From Piscinibacter gummiphilus (GTDB taxonomy: Bacteria > Pseudomonadota > Gammaproteobacteria > Burkholderiales > Burkholderiaceae_C): DNA of 64,000 bases. The notes beneath the pieces are model-generated. The model saw only the letters and a list, made by a program, of their open reading frames with translations. It had not been told where the DNA came from and did no database searches. This document shows, piece after piece, positions 6,648 through 15,426 of the stretch (the stretch's first letter is position 1; each line of letters begins with the position of its first letter). Location of the stretch: NCBI RefSeq assembly GCF_002116905.1, contig NZ_CP015118.1, positions 3,472,001 through 3,536,000 of the forward strand, given 5' to 3'. The position numbers and the translations under genes were made by a program.

Positions 6648-9600
6648 ATGCAACTGCCCACCCTCGCCCCCGGAAAACGGTTCACGCTGCCCCGCCCGGT
6701 CGGTTCGTCCGACGCCCTGCTGCTCGCGCGGTTCGCGCAGGCCCAGAAAGAGAGCGGCCGCCTCACGGCCGTCTTCACCGCCGAGCCCGCCGACACGCAG
6801 CGGCTCGAAGACGAACTCGCCTTCTTCGCGCCCGAGCTGCGCATCGCCGTGTTCCCCGACTGGGAGACGCTGCCCTACGACACGTTCTCGCCGCACCAGG
6901 ACCTGATCTCCGAGCGCCTGGCCACGCTGTGGCGCATCCAGCAGCGCGAGGTCGACGTGGTGCTGATGCCCGCGTCCACCGCGCTCGTGCGCCTCGCACC
7001 ACCCAGTTTCCTCGCCGCGTACACGTTCCACTTCAAACAGAAGGAAAAGCTCGACGAGGCCGCGCTGAAGTCCCAGCTCACGCTGGCCGGCTACACGCAC
7101 GTGAGCCAGGTGGTGTCCCCCGGCGAGTACGCCGTGCGCGGCGGCCTGATCGACCTGTTCCCGATGGGCTCGCTGGTGCCGTACCGCGTGGACCTGTTCG
7201 GCGACGAGGTCGACAGCATCCGCACCTTCGACCCCGACAGCCAGCGCAGCCTGTACCCCGTGCCCGAGGTGCGCCTGCTGCCCGGCCGCGAGTTCCCGAT
7301 GGACGACGACGCCCGCACCGCGTTCCGCGCCCGCTGGCGCGAGCGCATGGAGGGCGACCCGACCAAGGTGCGGCTCTACAAGGACATCGGCACCGGCATC
7401 GCCACCGCCGGCATCGAGTACTACCTGCCGCTGTTCTTCGACCAGACCGCCACCATCTTCGAGTTCCTCGGCGAGGACGCGGCCGTGGTGCTGCACGGCG
7501 AGGTCGACGAATCGCTCAAGCGCTTCTGGACCGACACCCGCGAGCGCCACCGCTTCCTGCAGCACGACAAGGAGCGCCCCATCCTGCCGCCGGAGGACCT
7601 GTTCCTGCGCGCGGAGGACTTCTTCACGCTCGCCAACGCCCATCCCGCGCTGGCGGTGCGCGGCAAGGAGCCCGTGGACTGGGCCCGCCCGCTCACCGAC
7701 CTCAGCATCGACCGCGGCGCACCCGAGCCGCTCAAGCGCCTGCAGCAGCACCTTGCCAGCACCGCCCACCGAGTGCTGATCGTCGCGGAGAGCGCCGGCC
7801 GCCGCGAGAGCCTGCTGGAGCTGCTGCGCGACAGCAAGATCGACCCGCCGAGCGTCGAGGGGCTGATCTCGTTCGAAAGCGGTGACGAGAAGTTCGCGAT
7901 CGCCGTGGCGCCGCTCGCCGAGGGGTTCTTCTGGACCGAGCCCGGCATCCAGTTCGTCACCGAGACGGAGCTGTTCGCCACCACGCCGACCACCCGCCGC
8001 CGCCGCAAGCAGGAACAGGTCAGCGACGTCAACGCGCTGATCAAGGACCTGTCCGAGCTGAAGGTGGGCGACCCGGTCGTGCACTCGAACCACGGCATCG
8101 GCCGCTACGTGGGCCTGATGAACATCGACCTGGGCGACGGCCCGAGCGAGTTCCTGCACCTCGAATACGCGGACAAGGCCACGCTGTACGTGCCCGTCGC
8201 GCAGCTGCACCTGATCAGCCGCTACACCGGCGTCAGCGCGGAAGAGGCGCCGCTGCACAAGCTGGGCTCGGGCCAGTGGGACAAGGCCCGCCGCAAGGCC
8301 GCCGAACAGGTGCGCGACACCGCGGCCGAGCTGCTGAACCTGTACGCCCGCCGCGCCGCGCGCGAGGGTTACGCGTTCCGTTTCACGCCGCACGACTACG
8401 AGGCCTTCGCGTCCAGCTTCGGCTTCGAGGAGACGCCCGACCAGAAGGCGGCCATCCACGCGGTGATCCAGGACATGATCTCGCCGAAGCCGATGGACCG
8501 GCTGGTGTGCGGCGACGTGGGCTTCGGCAAGACCGAAGTGGCGCTGCGCGCCGCGTTCGTGGCGGTGAACGCCGGCAAGCAGGTGGCCATCCTCGCGCCC
8601 ACCACGCTGCTGGCCGAGCAGCACTACCAGAACATCTCCGACCGCTTCGGCAAGTGGCCGGTGAAGGTGGCCGAACTCTCGCGCTTCCGCTCCGCCAAGG
8701 AAATCAAGGTCGCGATGGAAGGCATCGCCGACGGCACGATCGACATCGTCGTCGGCACCCACAAGCTCATCAGCCAGAGCGTGAAGTTCAAGCGCCTGGG
8801 CCTGCTGATCATCGACGAGGAACACCGCTTCGGGGTGCGCCACAAGGAGGCCGTGAAGGCGATGCGCGCCGAGGTCGACGTGCTGACGCTGACGGCCACG
8901 CCGATCCCGCGCACGCTGGGCATGGCCCTCGAAGGCCTGCGCGACCTGAGCGTGATCGCCACCGCGCCGCAGCGGCGCCTGGCCATCAAGACCTTCGTGC
9001 GCAGCGAAAGCAGCGGCACCATCCGCGAGGCCGTGCTGCGCGAACTCAAGCGCGGGGGTCAGGTCTACTTCCTGCACAACGAGGTCGAGACCATCGGCAA
9101 CCGCCTGCAGAAGCTGCAGGAGCTGCTGCCCGAGGCCCGCATCGCCATCGCCCACGGCCAGATGCCGGAGCGCGAGCTGGAACACGTGATGCGCGACTTC
9201 GTGGCCCAGCGCCACAACGTGCTGCTGTGCTCCACCATCATCGAGACCGGCATCGACGTGCCGAGCGCCAACACCATCGTGATCAGCCGCGCCGACAAGT
9301 TCGGCCTCGCGCAGCTGCACCAGCTGCGAGGCCGCGTCGGCCGCTCCCACCACCAGGCCTACGCCTACCTGCTCGTGCCGGACGTCGAAGGCCTCACGAA
9401 GCAGGCCTCGCAGCGCCTGGAAGCCATCCAGAACATGGAGGAGCTGGGCTCGGGCTTCTACCTCGCGATGCACGACCTGGAGATCCGCGGCGCCGGCGAG
9501 GTGCTCGGCGACAACCAGAGCGGCAACATGATGGAGGTGGGCTTCCAGCTCTACAACGAGATGCTGTCGGAAGCCGTGCGCTCGCTGAAGGCCGGGCGCG

Positions 9601-10076
9601 AGCCCGACCTGCTCTCGCCGCTGTCGGTCACCACCGAGATCAACCTGCACGCCCCCGCGCTGCTGCCCAACGACTACTGCGGCGACGTGCACACGCGCCT
9701 GAGCCTCTACAAGCGGCTGGCCTCGGCCGAGAAGGCCGACCAGATCGACGCGATGCTCGAGGAGATCACCGACCGCTTCGGCAAGCTGCCGCCGCAGGGC
9801 CAGACCCTGTTCGACGTGCACCGCCTGCGCGTGCTCGCCAAGCCCTACGGCGTGGTGAAGATCGACGCCGCGCCGGCGCTGATGGTGCTCAACTTCAAAC
9901 CGAACCCGCCCATCGACGCCATCCGCATCATCGAGCTCGTGCAGAAGAACCGCCACATCAAGCTCGCCGGCAACGACAAGCTGCGCATCGAGCGCGAGAC
10001 CAAGGACCCGAAGGACCGGGCCCAGCTCATCCGCGACGTGCTGCGCCAGCTCGGCCAGCCGAAGGCCGAGGCCTGA
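6648..10076 (+). CDS. mfd: Transcription-repair coupling factor Mfd
   Basis: ATP-driven translocase that removes RNA polymerase stalled at DNA lesions and recruits UvrA. The product is 1142 residues from the ATG at 6648, almost the E. coli length. Domains in order: a UvrB-homology N terminus (FPDWETLPYDTFSPHQD), the RNA-polymerase interaction domain (VGDPVVHSNHGIGRYVGL), the helicase core with Walker A GDVGFGKTEVAL and box II DEEHRFG, TATPIPRTL, the TRG motif region, and a TRCF C-terminal domain. An in-frame TTG at 6630 would add six residues, but it is a weaker codon. Neither start has a clear ribosome site. Confidence 0.96.
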   Translation: MQLPTLAPGKRFTLPRPVGSSDALLLARFAQAQKESGRLTAVFTAEPADTQRLEDELAFFAPELRIAVFPDWETLPYDTFSPHQDLISERLATLWRIQQREVDVVLMPASTALVRLAPPSFLAAYTFHFKQKEKLDEAALKSQLTLAGYTHVSQVVSPGEYAVRGGLIDLFPMGSLVPYRVDLFGDEVDSIRTFDPDSQRSLYPVPEVRLLPGREFPMDDDARTAFRARWRERMEGDPTKVRLYKDIGTGIATAGIEYYLPLFFDQTATIFEFLGEDAAVVLHGEVDESLKRFWTDTRERHRFLQHDKERPILPPEDLFLRAEDFFTLANAHPALAVRGKEPVDWARPLTDLSIDRGAPEPLKRLQQHLASTAHRVLIVAESAGRRESLLELLRDSKIDPPSVEGLISFESGDEKFAIAVAPLAEGFFWTEPGIQFVTETELFATTPTTRRRRKQEQVSDVNALIKDLSELKVGDPVVHSNHGIGRYVGLMNIDLGDGPSEFLHLEYADKATLYVPVAQLHLISRYTGVSAEEAPLHKLGSGQWDKARRKAAEQVRDTAAELLNLYARRAAREGYAFRFTPHDYEAFASSFGFEETPDQKAAIHAVIQDMISPKPMDRLVCGDVGFGKTEVALRAAFVAVNAGKQVAILAPTTLLAEQHYQNISDRFGKWPVKVAELSRFRSAKEIKVAMEGIADGTIDIVVGTHKLISQSVKFKRLGLLIIDEEHRFGVRHKEAVKAMRAEVDVLTLTATPIPRTLGMALEGLRDLSVIATAPQRRLAIKTFVRSESSGTIREAVLRELKRGGQVYFLHNEVETIGNRLQKLQELLPEARIAIAHGQMPERELEHVMRDFVAQRHNVLLCSTIIETGIDVPSANTIVISRADKFGLAQLHQLRGRVGRSHHQAYAYLLVPDVEGLTKQASQRLEAIQNMEELGSGFYLAMHDLEIRGAGEVLGDNQSGNMMEVGFQLYNEMLSEAVRSLKAGREPDLLSPLSVTTEINLHAPALLPNDYCGDVHTRLSLYKRLASAEKADQIDAMLEEITDRFGKLPPQGQTLFDVHRLRVLAKPYGVVKIDAAPALMVLNFKPNPPIDAIRIIELVQKNRHIKLAGNDKLRIERETKDPKDRAQLIRDVLRQLGQPKAEA

Positions 10077-10098
10077 CCCCTACCCATCCCACGCCACC

Positions 10099-10797
10099 AT
10101 GACCACCGAATTCCAACCCGGCCTCGTGATCCAGGGCTTCACCGCCCCCCTGCCCCTGTCCCGCTTCAAGGTGATCGCGTTCGACATGGACTCGACGCTG
10201 ATCAACATCGAGTGCATCGACGAGATCGCCGACGCCGCCGGCAAGAAGGCCGAAGTGTCGGCCATCACCGAGGCCGCGATGCGCGGCGAGATCACCGACT
10301 TCAAGGACAGCCTGCGCCGCCGCGTCGCGCTGCTGAAAGGGGTGCCCGCCACGTTCCTCGAACAGGTCTGGACCGAACGACTGCGCCTGAACCCGGGTGC
10401 CGAGACGCTGCTGGCCGCGGTGCACGCCGCGGGCCTGAAGAGCCTGCTGGTGTCCGGCGGCTTCACGTTCTTCGCGGACCGCGTGCGCGACCGCCTGAAG
10501 ATCCATCGGGCGCAGTCGAACGTGCTCGGCATCAACGCGGCGGGGCTGCTCACAGGTGAGGTCATCGGCGACATCGTCGACGGCGCCGAGAAGAAAAAAC
10601 AGCTGCTGCTCGCCTGCGAGCAGGCCGGCTGCACGCCGGCCGAGTCCATCGCCGTGGGCGACGGGGCCAACGACCTCCCGATGATGGGGGCGGCCGGCCT
10701 GTCCGTGGCCTTCCACGCGAAGCCGAAGGTGCGCGAGCAGGCGATGGTCGCCATCAACGAGGGTGGCCTGGACCGGCTGCTCGACGTGCTGCGCTGA
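10099..10797 (+). CDS. serB: Phosphoserine phosphatase SerB
   Basis: Last step of serine biosynthesis: hydrolyses O-phospho-L-serine. This is a HAD-superfamily enzyme of 232 residues with the nucleophile motif FDMDSTLINIECIDE (residues about 31-45), motif II LLVSGGFTFFA, and motif III/IV VGDGANDLPMMGAAG. It lacks the N-terminal ACT-like extension of longer SerB proteins, as usual in Burkholderiales. It starts 22 bases after mfd stops and may be co-transcribed with it. A double hairpin follows its stop. The serine it makes is the substrate of the serine acetyltransferase near 17 kb, although the genes are not linked. Confidence 0.95.
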   Translation: MTTEFQPGLVIQGFTAPLPLSRFKVIAFDMDSTLINIECIDEIADAAGKKAEVSAITEAAMRGEITDFKDSLRRRVALLKGVPATFLEQVWTERLRLNPGAETLLAAVHAAGLKSLLVSGGFTFFADRVRDRLKIHRAQSNVLGINAAGLLTGEVIGDIVDGAEKKKQLLLACEQAGCTPAESIAVGDGANDLPMMGAAGLSVAFHAKPKVREQAMVAINEGGLDRLLDVLR

Positions 10798-10812
10798 CGC
10801 GCACGAACACGA

Positions 10813-10857
10813 CCGGGCCCCGGGAGGGGCCCGGCAAGGCCTGCCGGACGGCAGGCC
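10813..10857. terminator. Tandem GC-rich hairpins between convergent serB and the DUF1090 gene
   Basis: First hairpin: CCGGGCCCC (10813-10821) and GGGGCCCGG (10826-10834) around a GGGA loop. Second: GGCCTGCC (10838-10845) and GGCAGGCC (10850-10857) around GGAC. Both stems are perfect, with no T-run. The position between convergent stops suggests a bidirectional transcription barrier. Confidence 0.5.
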
Positions 10858-10866
10858 GTCGACCCA

Positions 10867-11259
10867 TCACTTGAGCGGGTCGGTCGCCTTCAGCTTGTCG
10901 AGCTTCGCCTGGGCAGCGTTCAGCTTGTCCTGCGCCTTCTTGGTCTTGCTGGCGTTGCCGCCGGCCGTGGCCTTGTCCAGCTCGGCCTGGCGCTTGGCCA
11001 CCGTGGCCTCCTGCTTCTTCACCGCCGAATCGTGCATCGACGTGAGCTTGGCGTCGGTGCACTGCGAATCGATCGCGGCGAGAGACTTCTGCAGGCTGGA
11101 CTGTTCTTCCGAGTTGCCGGTTTCCTTGGCCTTCGCGATCTTCGCTGCGACGGCGTCGTGCTTGGCCTGGCAGGCCGGGCTGAGCGTCGCGGCGAAGCCC
11201 GAGACGCTGGTGACGAGCAGAATGGCGGCGAGGGCCGCGGGACGGACAAGATTGGTCAT
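10867..11259 (-). CDS. DUF1090 (YqjC-like) periplasmic protein
   Basis: A 130-residue protein with a Sec signal peptide (LVRPAALAAILLVTSVSGFA, cleavage near residue 23). It then has a Lys/Ala/Gln-rich helical body with two Cys (in PACQAKH and DSQCTDAK) and a heptad-like C-terminal coiled coil (KRQAELDKATAGGNA, DKLNAAQAKLDKLKA). This pattern matches E. coli YqjC and the DUF1090 family, whose function is unknown. The start ATG at 11259 is preceded by GAGG about 10 bases upstream; an in-frame extension to 11358 has no signal peptide at its front and is rejected. Confidence 0.75.
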   Translation of the reverse strand: MTNLVRPAALAAILLVTSVSGFAATLSPACQAKHDAVAAKIAKAKETGNSEEQSSLQKSLAAIDSQCTDAKLTSMHDSAVKKQEATVAKRQAELDKATAGGNASKTKKAQDKLNAAQAKLDKLKATDPLK

Positions 11260-11411
11260 TTTCAAGAAGTCCTCGAGTGTTTTTGGAGGCTGACTGTGCG
11301 GCGCCGTCTGAAACTCCCACGTCGCCACAACAGTATGTTGGAACCGCATCCATTCCACAACAATGCGGGTAATCTCGCGTCAGCCCTCAGTACCTCGAAG
11401 GAGTCCCTCGA

Positions 11412-12437
11412 ATGGAGTACCGCCGCCTCGGAGGCTCAGGCCTCAAGATTCCCGCCCTCGTGCTCGGCACCGCCACCTTCGGCGGCGGCACGGAGTTCTT
11501 CCGGAAGTGGGGGGACACCGACTCGAACGAAGCCACGTCGCTCGTGAGCGTGGCCCTCGAACACGGCTGCAACATGTTCGACACGGCGGATGCCTATTCG
11601 CTCGGCCAGTCCGAGGAGATCCTCGGCGCGGCCATCCGCGGCCGCCGCGACAAAGTCCTGATTGCGACAAAAACCGGCATGGCGATGGGTGATGGTCCCA
11701 ACGACATCGGCACGTCACGCGAGAAGATCATCCGCTCGTGCGAGGCCAGCCTGAGGCGCCTGGGCACGGACGTCATCGACCTGTACCAGCTGCACGCGTT
11801 CGACGCGCAGACGCCCGTCGAGGAGATGCTGCACGCGCTCGACGTCCTGGTTCGGTCGGGCAAGGTGCGCTACGTGGGCGTGTCGAACTACTCGGGATGG
11901 CACCTGATGAAGATGCTGGCCCTCGCCGACCGGCACGGCCTGCCCCGCCCGGTCGTGCACCAGGCGTACTACTCGCTGGTGGGTCGCGACTTCGAATGGG
12001 AGCTGATGCCCCTCGGCCTCGACCAGGACGTGGGCACGCTCGTGTGGAGCCCGCTCGCCGGCGCGAAGCTGAGCGGCAAGATCGGCCGCAACCGCCCGGC
12101 GCCGGCCGGCAGCCGGCTGGCCACCGACGCCACGTGGGACGTGCCGGAGGATCGCCTGTACAAGGTGACCGACGTGCTGGAGACGGTGTCAGCCGAGACG
12201 GGCCGCTCGGTCCCGCAGGTGGCGCTGGCCTGGCTGCTGTCGCGCCCCACCGTGTCGGGCATCGTGATCGGCGCGCGCAACGCGGCCCAGCTCGTCGACA
12301 ACCTGGGCGCGTCGGACTTCCAGCTCGACCCCGCCCAGGTCGCGCGGCTCGACGAGGCGAGCGCGGTGACCCCGGCCTACCCCTACTGGCACCAGCGGCG
12401 CACGTTCACGAAACGGAACCCGCCGCCCGTGGGCTGA
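11412..12437 (+). CDS. Aldo/keto reductase
   Basis: NADPH-dependent oxidoreductase of the AKR superfamily, 341 residues, normal length. The catalytic tetrad is visible: Asp and Tyr in FDTADAYSLGQSEE (near residue 55), Lys in LIATKTG (near 83), and His in LYQLHAFD (near 125). The C-terminal cofactor-binding segment GIVIGARNAAQLVDNLGA is intact. The start context GGAGTCCCTCGA-ATG is acceptable. The physiological carbonyl substrate cannot be told from sequence. It is convergent with the RCC1 gene with only 3 bases between stops, so it does not belong to the encapsulin operon. Confidence 0.9.
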   Translation: MEYRRLGGSGLKIPALVLGTATFGGGTEFFRKWGDTDSNEATSLVSVALEHGCNMFDTADAYSLGQSEEILGAAIRGRRDKVLIATKTGMAMGDGPNDIGTSREKIIRSCEASLRRLGTDVIDLYQLHAFDAQTPVEEMLHALDVLVRSGKVRYVGVSNYSGWHLMKMLALADRHGLPRPVVHQAYYSLVGRDFEWELMPLGLDQDVGTLVWSPLAGAKLSGKIGRNRPAPAGSRLATDATWDVPEDRLYKVTDVLETVSAETGRSVPQVALAWLLSRPTVSGIVIGARNAAQLVDNLGASDFQLDPAQVARLDEASAVTPAYPYWHQRRTFTKRNPPPVG

Positions 12438-12440
12438 CCG

Positions 12441-13565
12441 TCAGGCACGGGCAAACCCGTAGGCCGTGTGGAAGGCCGAGAAGGCGGGGGCGAGGTCCAG
12501 CGGCACCCGGGCCAGGCCCCGCACCTCGTCGAGGTCCGGTGTGCCGTCGCCCAACGCCCCGCACTGCGCGTGGCCGAAGCTCCACACGGCGCCGCTCGAC
12601 TCCACCGCGAACCCGCACTGGCGGCCGAGCACGAAGTGCGCGAAGCGGTCGAGGTCCAGGCGTCGCACGAGGCCTCGCGGCACCGGGTCGGCCGGGTACA
12701 GCCGGTCGGTGCCGATGCCGGCGGTGAAGGTGTCGCCCGTGGCCGTGCGGTAGATCGCCAGCACGCCGCCGCCGAGCCAGAGGTGTTCGACGGCGTCGAT
12801 GCCTTCGACACGCACCGGCGCCATCACGCGCAGCGTCTTCGCGGTGGGCGGGAGGAAACCGATCTCCGACTCGCTGTGCCCCCAGCCGTGGACACGGCCG
12901 TCGACCAGCAGTGCGAGGCAGGCGCTGGGCGCCGCGGCGATCGTGCGAACCGGGGCGGGCAACTCGACGCGGCCTGGCACGAGGTCGGCCCGGCGTTTGC
13001 CGCGGCCCAGTTCGCCCTCCCAGCCGCCGCCCCAGGACCAGAGGCCACCGTCGGCGTCCCGCGCATACACCGTGCCGGACTGGGGGTCGGTGGCCAGCTG
13101 CACCACCGGTGGCAGGCCATCCACGGGCTGCGGACCGGCGTCGCTCGGGCGTGCCTGGTGGTGTGGACTGCCCCAGCACCACACGCGCCCGGCGCGGTCG
13201 CGCACCCAGGCGTTGTCGGCGTGCATCGTGACGTCGACGATGTCGGCCAGCCCCTCGATGCGGGCCGGCGGACACACGGCCAGTTCGGGTTCGGTGACCA
13301 GGCCGCCATCGAGCCCGCAGCCCTCGGCCGCGCCGATCCGCCGGCCGGGCAGGCCGTGCATGCCGAGGCCCCATCCCCACACCTGCCCGTCAGCATCCAG
13401 CGCGAGTGCCGCGGTCCCGTTGCCGGTGACCGCGACCACGGGCGGCAGTCCGGGCACCGGCTCGGGCCGGAGCACGTCGGGCCCGGGACGGCCGGTGACC
13501 TGCCCCGTCCTGTTGGCGCCCCAGGCGAGCAGCGTGGCGGGGGTCGAACGAAACGATGTCACCAT
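12441..13565 (-). CDS. RCC1-repeat beta-propeller protein
   Basis: The product of 374 residues is built of repeats typical of the RCC1 seven-bladed propeller: LLAWGANRTGQV, VWGWGLGMHGLPG, VWCWGSPHHQ, LWSWGGGWEGELG, VHGWGHSESEIG and VWSFGHAQCGALGDG, each about 50 residues apart. There is no signal peptide, so it is probably cytoplasmic. GGGAGG lies 9 bases before the ATG at 13565, which I prefer to the ATG at 13595. The gene starts 64 bases after the desulfurase stops and is on the same strand, so it may be the last gene of the encapsulin transcript. A protein-binding role is likely for the fold; no specific partner is known. Confidence 0.8.
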   Translation of the reverse strand: MVTSFRSTPATLLAWGANRTGQVTGRPGPDVLRPEPVPGLPPVVAVTGNGTAALALDADGQVWGWGLGMHGLPGRRIGAAEGCGLDGGLVTEPELAVCPPARIEGLADIVDVTMHADNAWVRDRAGRVWCWGSPHHQARPSDAGPQPVDGLPPVVQLATDPQSGTVYARDADGGLWSWGGGWEGELGRGKRRADLVPGRVELPAPVRTIAAAPSACLALLVDGRVHGWGHSESEIGFLPPTAKTLRVMAPVRVEGIDAVEHLWLGGGVLAIYRTATGDTFTAGIGTDRLYPADPVPRGLVRRLDLDRFAHFVLGRQCGFAVESSGAVWSFGHAQCGALGDGTPDLDEVRGLARVPLDLAPAFSAFHTAYGFARA

Positions 13566-13629
13566 GGCAGGCGCCCTCCCCGGCGCCATCGGCATGCGAT
13601 GGCCCCGGACTCTGCCACAACCCCCGTCG

Positions 13630-15426
13630 TCAGCGGCGGTTGCCCGACAGGCGTTTCACCACGGCCACGAGGCGGTCCACCTCCTCGCACGTGTTGTAGA
13701 AGGCGAGCGACGGCCGCACCGTGGTCTCCAGGCCGAAGCGGCGCAGGATCGGCTGCGCGCAGTGGTGGCCCGTGCGCACCGCGATGCCCTCCTCGTTCAG
13801 CGCCTGCCCCACCTGCTCGGTGGTGTAGCCGTCGAGCACGAAGGACAGCACACTCGCCTTGTCGGCCGCCGTGCCCACGAGGCGCACCCCGGGGATCGGC
13901 TTGACATGGTGCGTCGCGTACCCGAGCAGCTGGTGCTCGTACCGGCCGATGTTCTCGATGCCGATGCGCTCCACGTACTCCAGCGCCGCGCCCAGGCCCA
14001 CCGCGTCGGCGATGTTGCCTGTGCCCGCCTCGAACCGCGTGGGCGGTGCGTGGTACACGGTGCGCTCGAAGGTGACGTCGGCGATCATGTTGCCGCCGCC
14101 CTGCCACGGGGGCATGTCCTCCAGCACGTCCCGCTTGCCGTAGACCACCCCGATGCCGGTCGGGCCGAAGATCTTGTGGCCCGAGAACACGAAGAAGTCG
14201 GCGCCGAGGGACTGCACGTCCACCTTCATGTGCGAGACCGACTGCGCGCCGTCCACCAGCGCACGGGCGCCGGCGCGGTGTGCCAGGTCCACGATCTCCT
14301 TGACCGGCACCACGGTGCCGAGCGCGTTCGAGACCTGCGTCACCGAGACGATCTTCGTGCGGTCGTTCAGGAGCTTCCGGTACTCATCCAGGAGGACTTG
14401 CCCCGAGTCGTCCACCGGGATCACGCGGATCTTCGCGCCCTTCTCGGCCGCGAGCTGCTGCCACGGCACGATGTTGGCGTGATGTTCCAGGTGGGACACG
14501 ATGATCTCGTCGCCCGGCCCGACGTTCCTGGCGCCCCAGCTCTTGGCCACGAGGTTGATGGCCTCGGTGGTGCCGCGCACGAAGATGATCTCCTCCGTGG
14601 AGGACGCGCCGATGAACCGGCGCACCGTCTCGCGCGCCTTCTCGTACGCGTCGGTGGCCCGGGCCGCCAGCGCGTGGGCCGCGCGGTGGATGTTCGAGTT
14701 CTCGTGCGCGTAGAAATGCGCGATGCGGTCGATGACCGACTGCGGCTTGTGCGTGGTGGCTGCGTTGTCGAACCACACCAGCGGACGGCCGTTCACGCGC
14801 TCCCGCAGGATCGGGAAGTCGCGGCGCACGGCGTTCACGTCGAACGGCGGATGGGCCGACGCGGGCCCCTGCGGGATCTCGCGGCCCGTGTGGGTGCGGG
14901 CCGACGTGGTGTCCACGAAGTAGAAGCCGCCCGGCGCGGCGGGCAGCGGCGCTTCCGGAATGCCCGTGTCCTGCAGGAAGTAGAACGGGCCCGAGGTCTC
15001 GCGTGCACCCGGCAGGTCCAGCGGCGGCAGTCCGGTGGCATGGCTGCCCACGCGGCCGTCGTAGGCCGGCGCCGCGCCGAGCACGTCGTCGGGCACGTGG
15101 TTCGGTGCCTGCGCGTGCGGCACCAGAGACGGCGCCTGCGCGGCGACGTTCGCGGGCGGCTGCGGCGACGTCGGCACGAGGTTCGCGCCCGGGGCCAGTG
15201 CGCCGAACGGCACCACGGACGGCGTGGCCGGCCCGGCGGCGCCCGGCGGCAGCGACAGGCCCGGGGGTTGCGGGTTGGAGGGCACCGGCACACCACCGGC
15301 GGCGCTGCGGCCCGGCAGCGCGGCGAACAGTTCACCGGCCAGCCGCGCGATGGCGGCCGGGTCCGGCGCGCCCGGCGGCAAGCCCGGGCTCAGCACGTCG
15401 GCGTTCGACACAGGGCCTCCGGTCAC
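13630..15426 (-). CDS. Cysteine desulfurase, family 2A encapsulin cargo
   Basis: PLP enzyme that takes sulfur from L-cysteine, giving alanine and persulfide. Residues about 195-598 are a SufS-like (class II) desulfurase: WFDNAATTHKP, HRAAHALA, SHLEHHANIVPW, PLP-binding Lys 418 in FSGHKIFGPTG, and active-site Cys 556 in RTGHHCAQP. Residues 1-195 are a Pro/Ala/Gly-rich, probably disordered extension with a short helix-forming block (DPAAIARLAGELFAALPG) and two FYF motifs (near 148 and 168). Such an extension is the targeting domain of family 2A encapsulin cargo. The GTG start overlaps the shell gene stop by 4 bases. A second GTG at 15411 follows GGAGG by 4 bases and would remove five residues; the choice is open. 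Confidence 0.93.
   Translation of the reverse strand: MTGGPVSNADVLSPGLPPGAPDPAAIARLAGELFAALPGRSAAGGVPVPSNPQPPGLSLPPGAAGPATPSVVPFGALAPGANLVPTSPQPPANVAAQAPSLVPHAQAPNHVPDDVLGAAPAYDGRVGSHATGLPPLDLPGARETSGPFYFLQDTGIPEAPLPAAPGGFYFVDTTSARTHTGREIPQGPASAHPPFDVNAVRRDFPILRERVNGRPLVWFDNAATTHKPQSVIDRIAHFYAHENSNIHRAAHALAARATDAYEKARETVRRFIGASSTEEIIFVRGTTEAINLVAKSWGARNVGPGDEIIVSHLEHHANIVPWQQLAAEKGAKIRVIPVDDSGQVLLDEYRKLLNDRTKIVSVTQVSNALGTVVPVKEIVDLAHRAGARALVDGAQSVSHMKVDVQSLGADFFVFSGHKIFGPTGIGVVYGKRDVLEDMPPWQGGGNMIADVTFERTVYHAPPTRFEAGTGNIADAVGLGAALEYVERIGIENIGRYEHQLLGYATHHVKPIPGVRLVGTAADKASVLSFVLDGYTTEQVGQALNEEGIAVRTGHHCAQPILRRFGLETTVRPSLAFYNTCEEVDRLVAVVKRLSGNRR

Noticed and set aside
6573..9956. A 1127-codon open frame antisense to mfd
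   Set aside because: Composition is a His/Gln/Arg/Val-rich shadow caused by high GC at third codon positions of mfd; no domain and no ribosome site.
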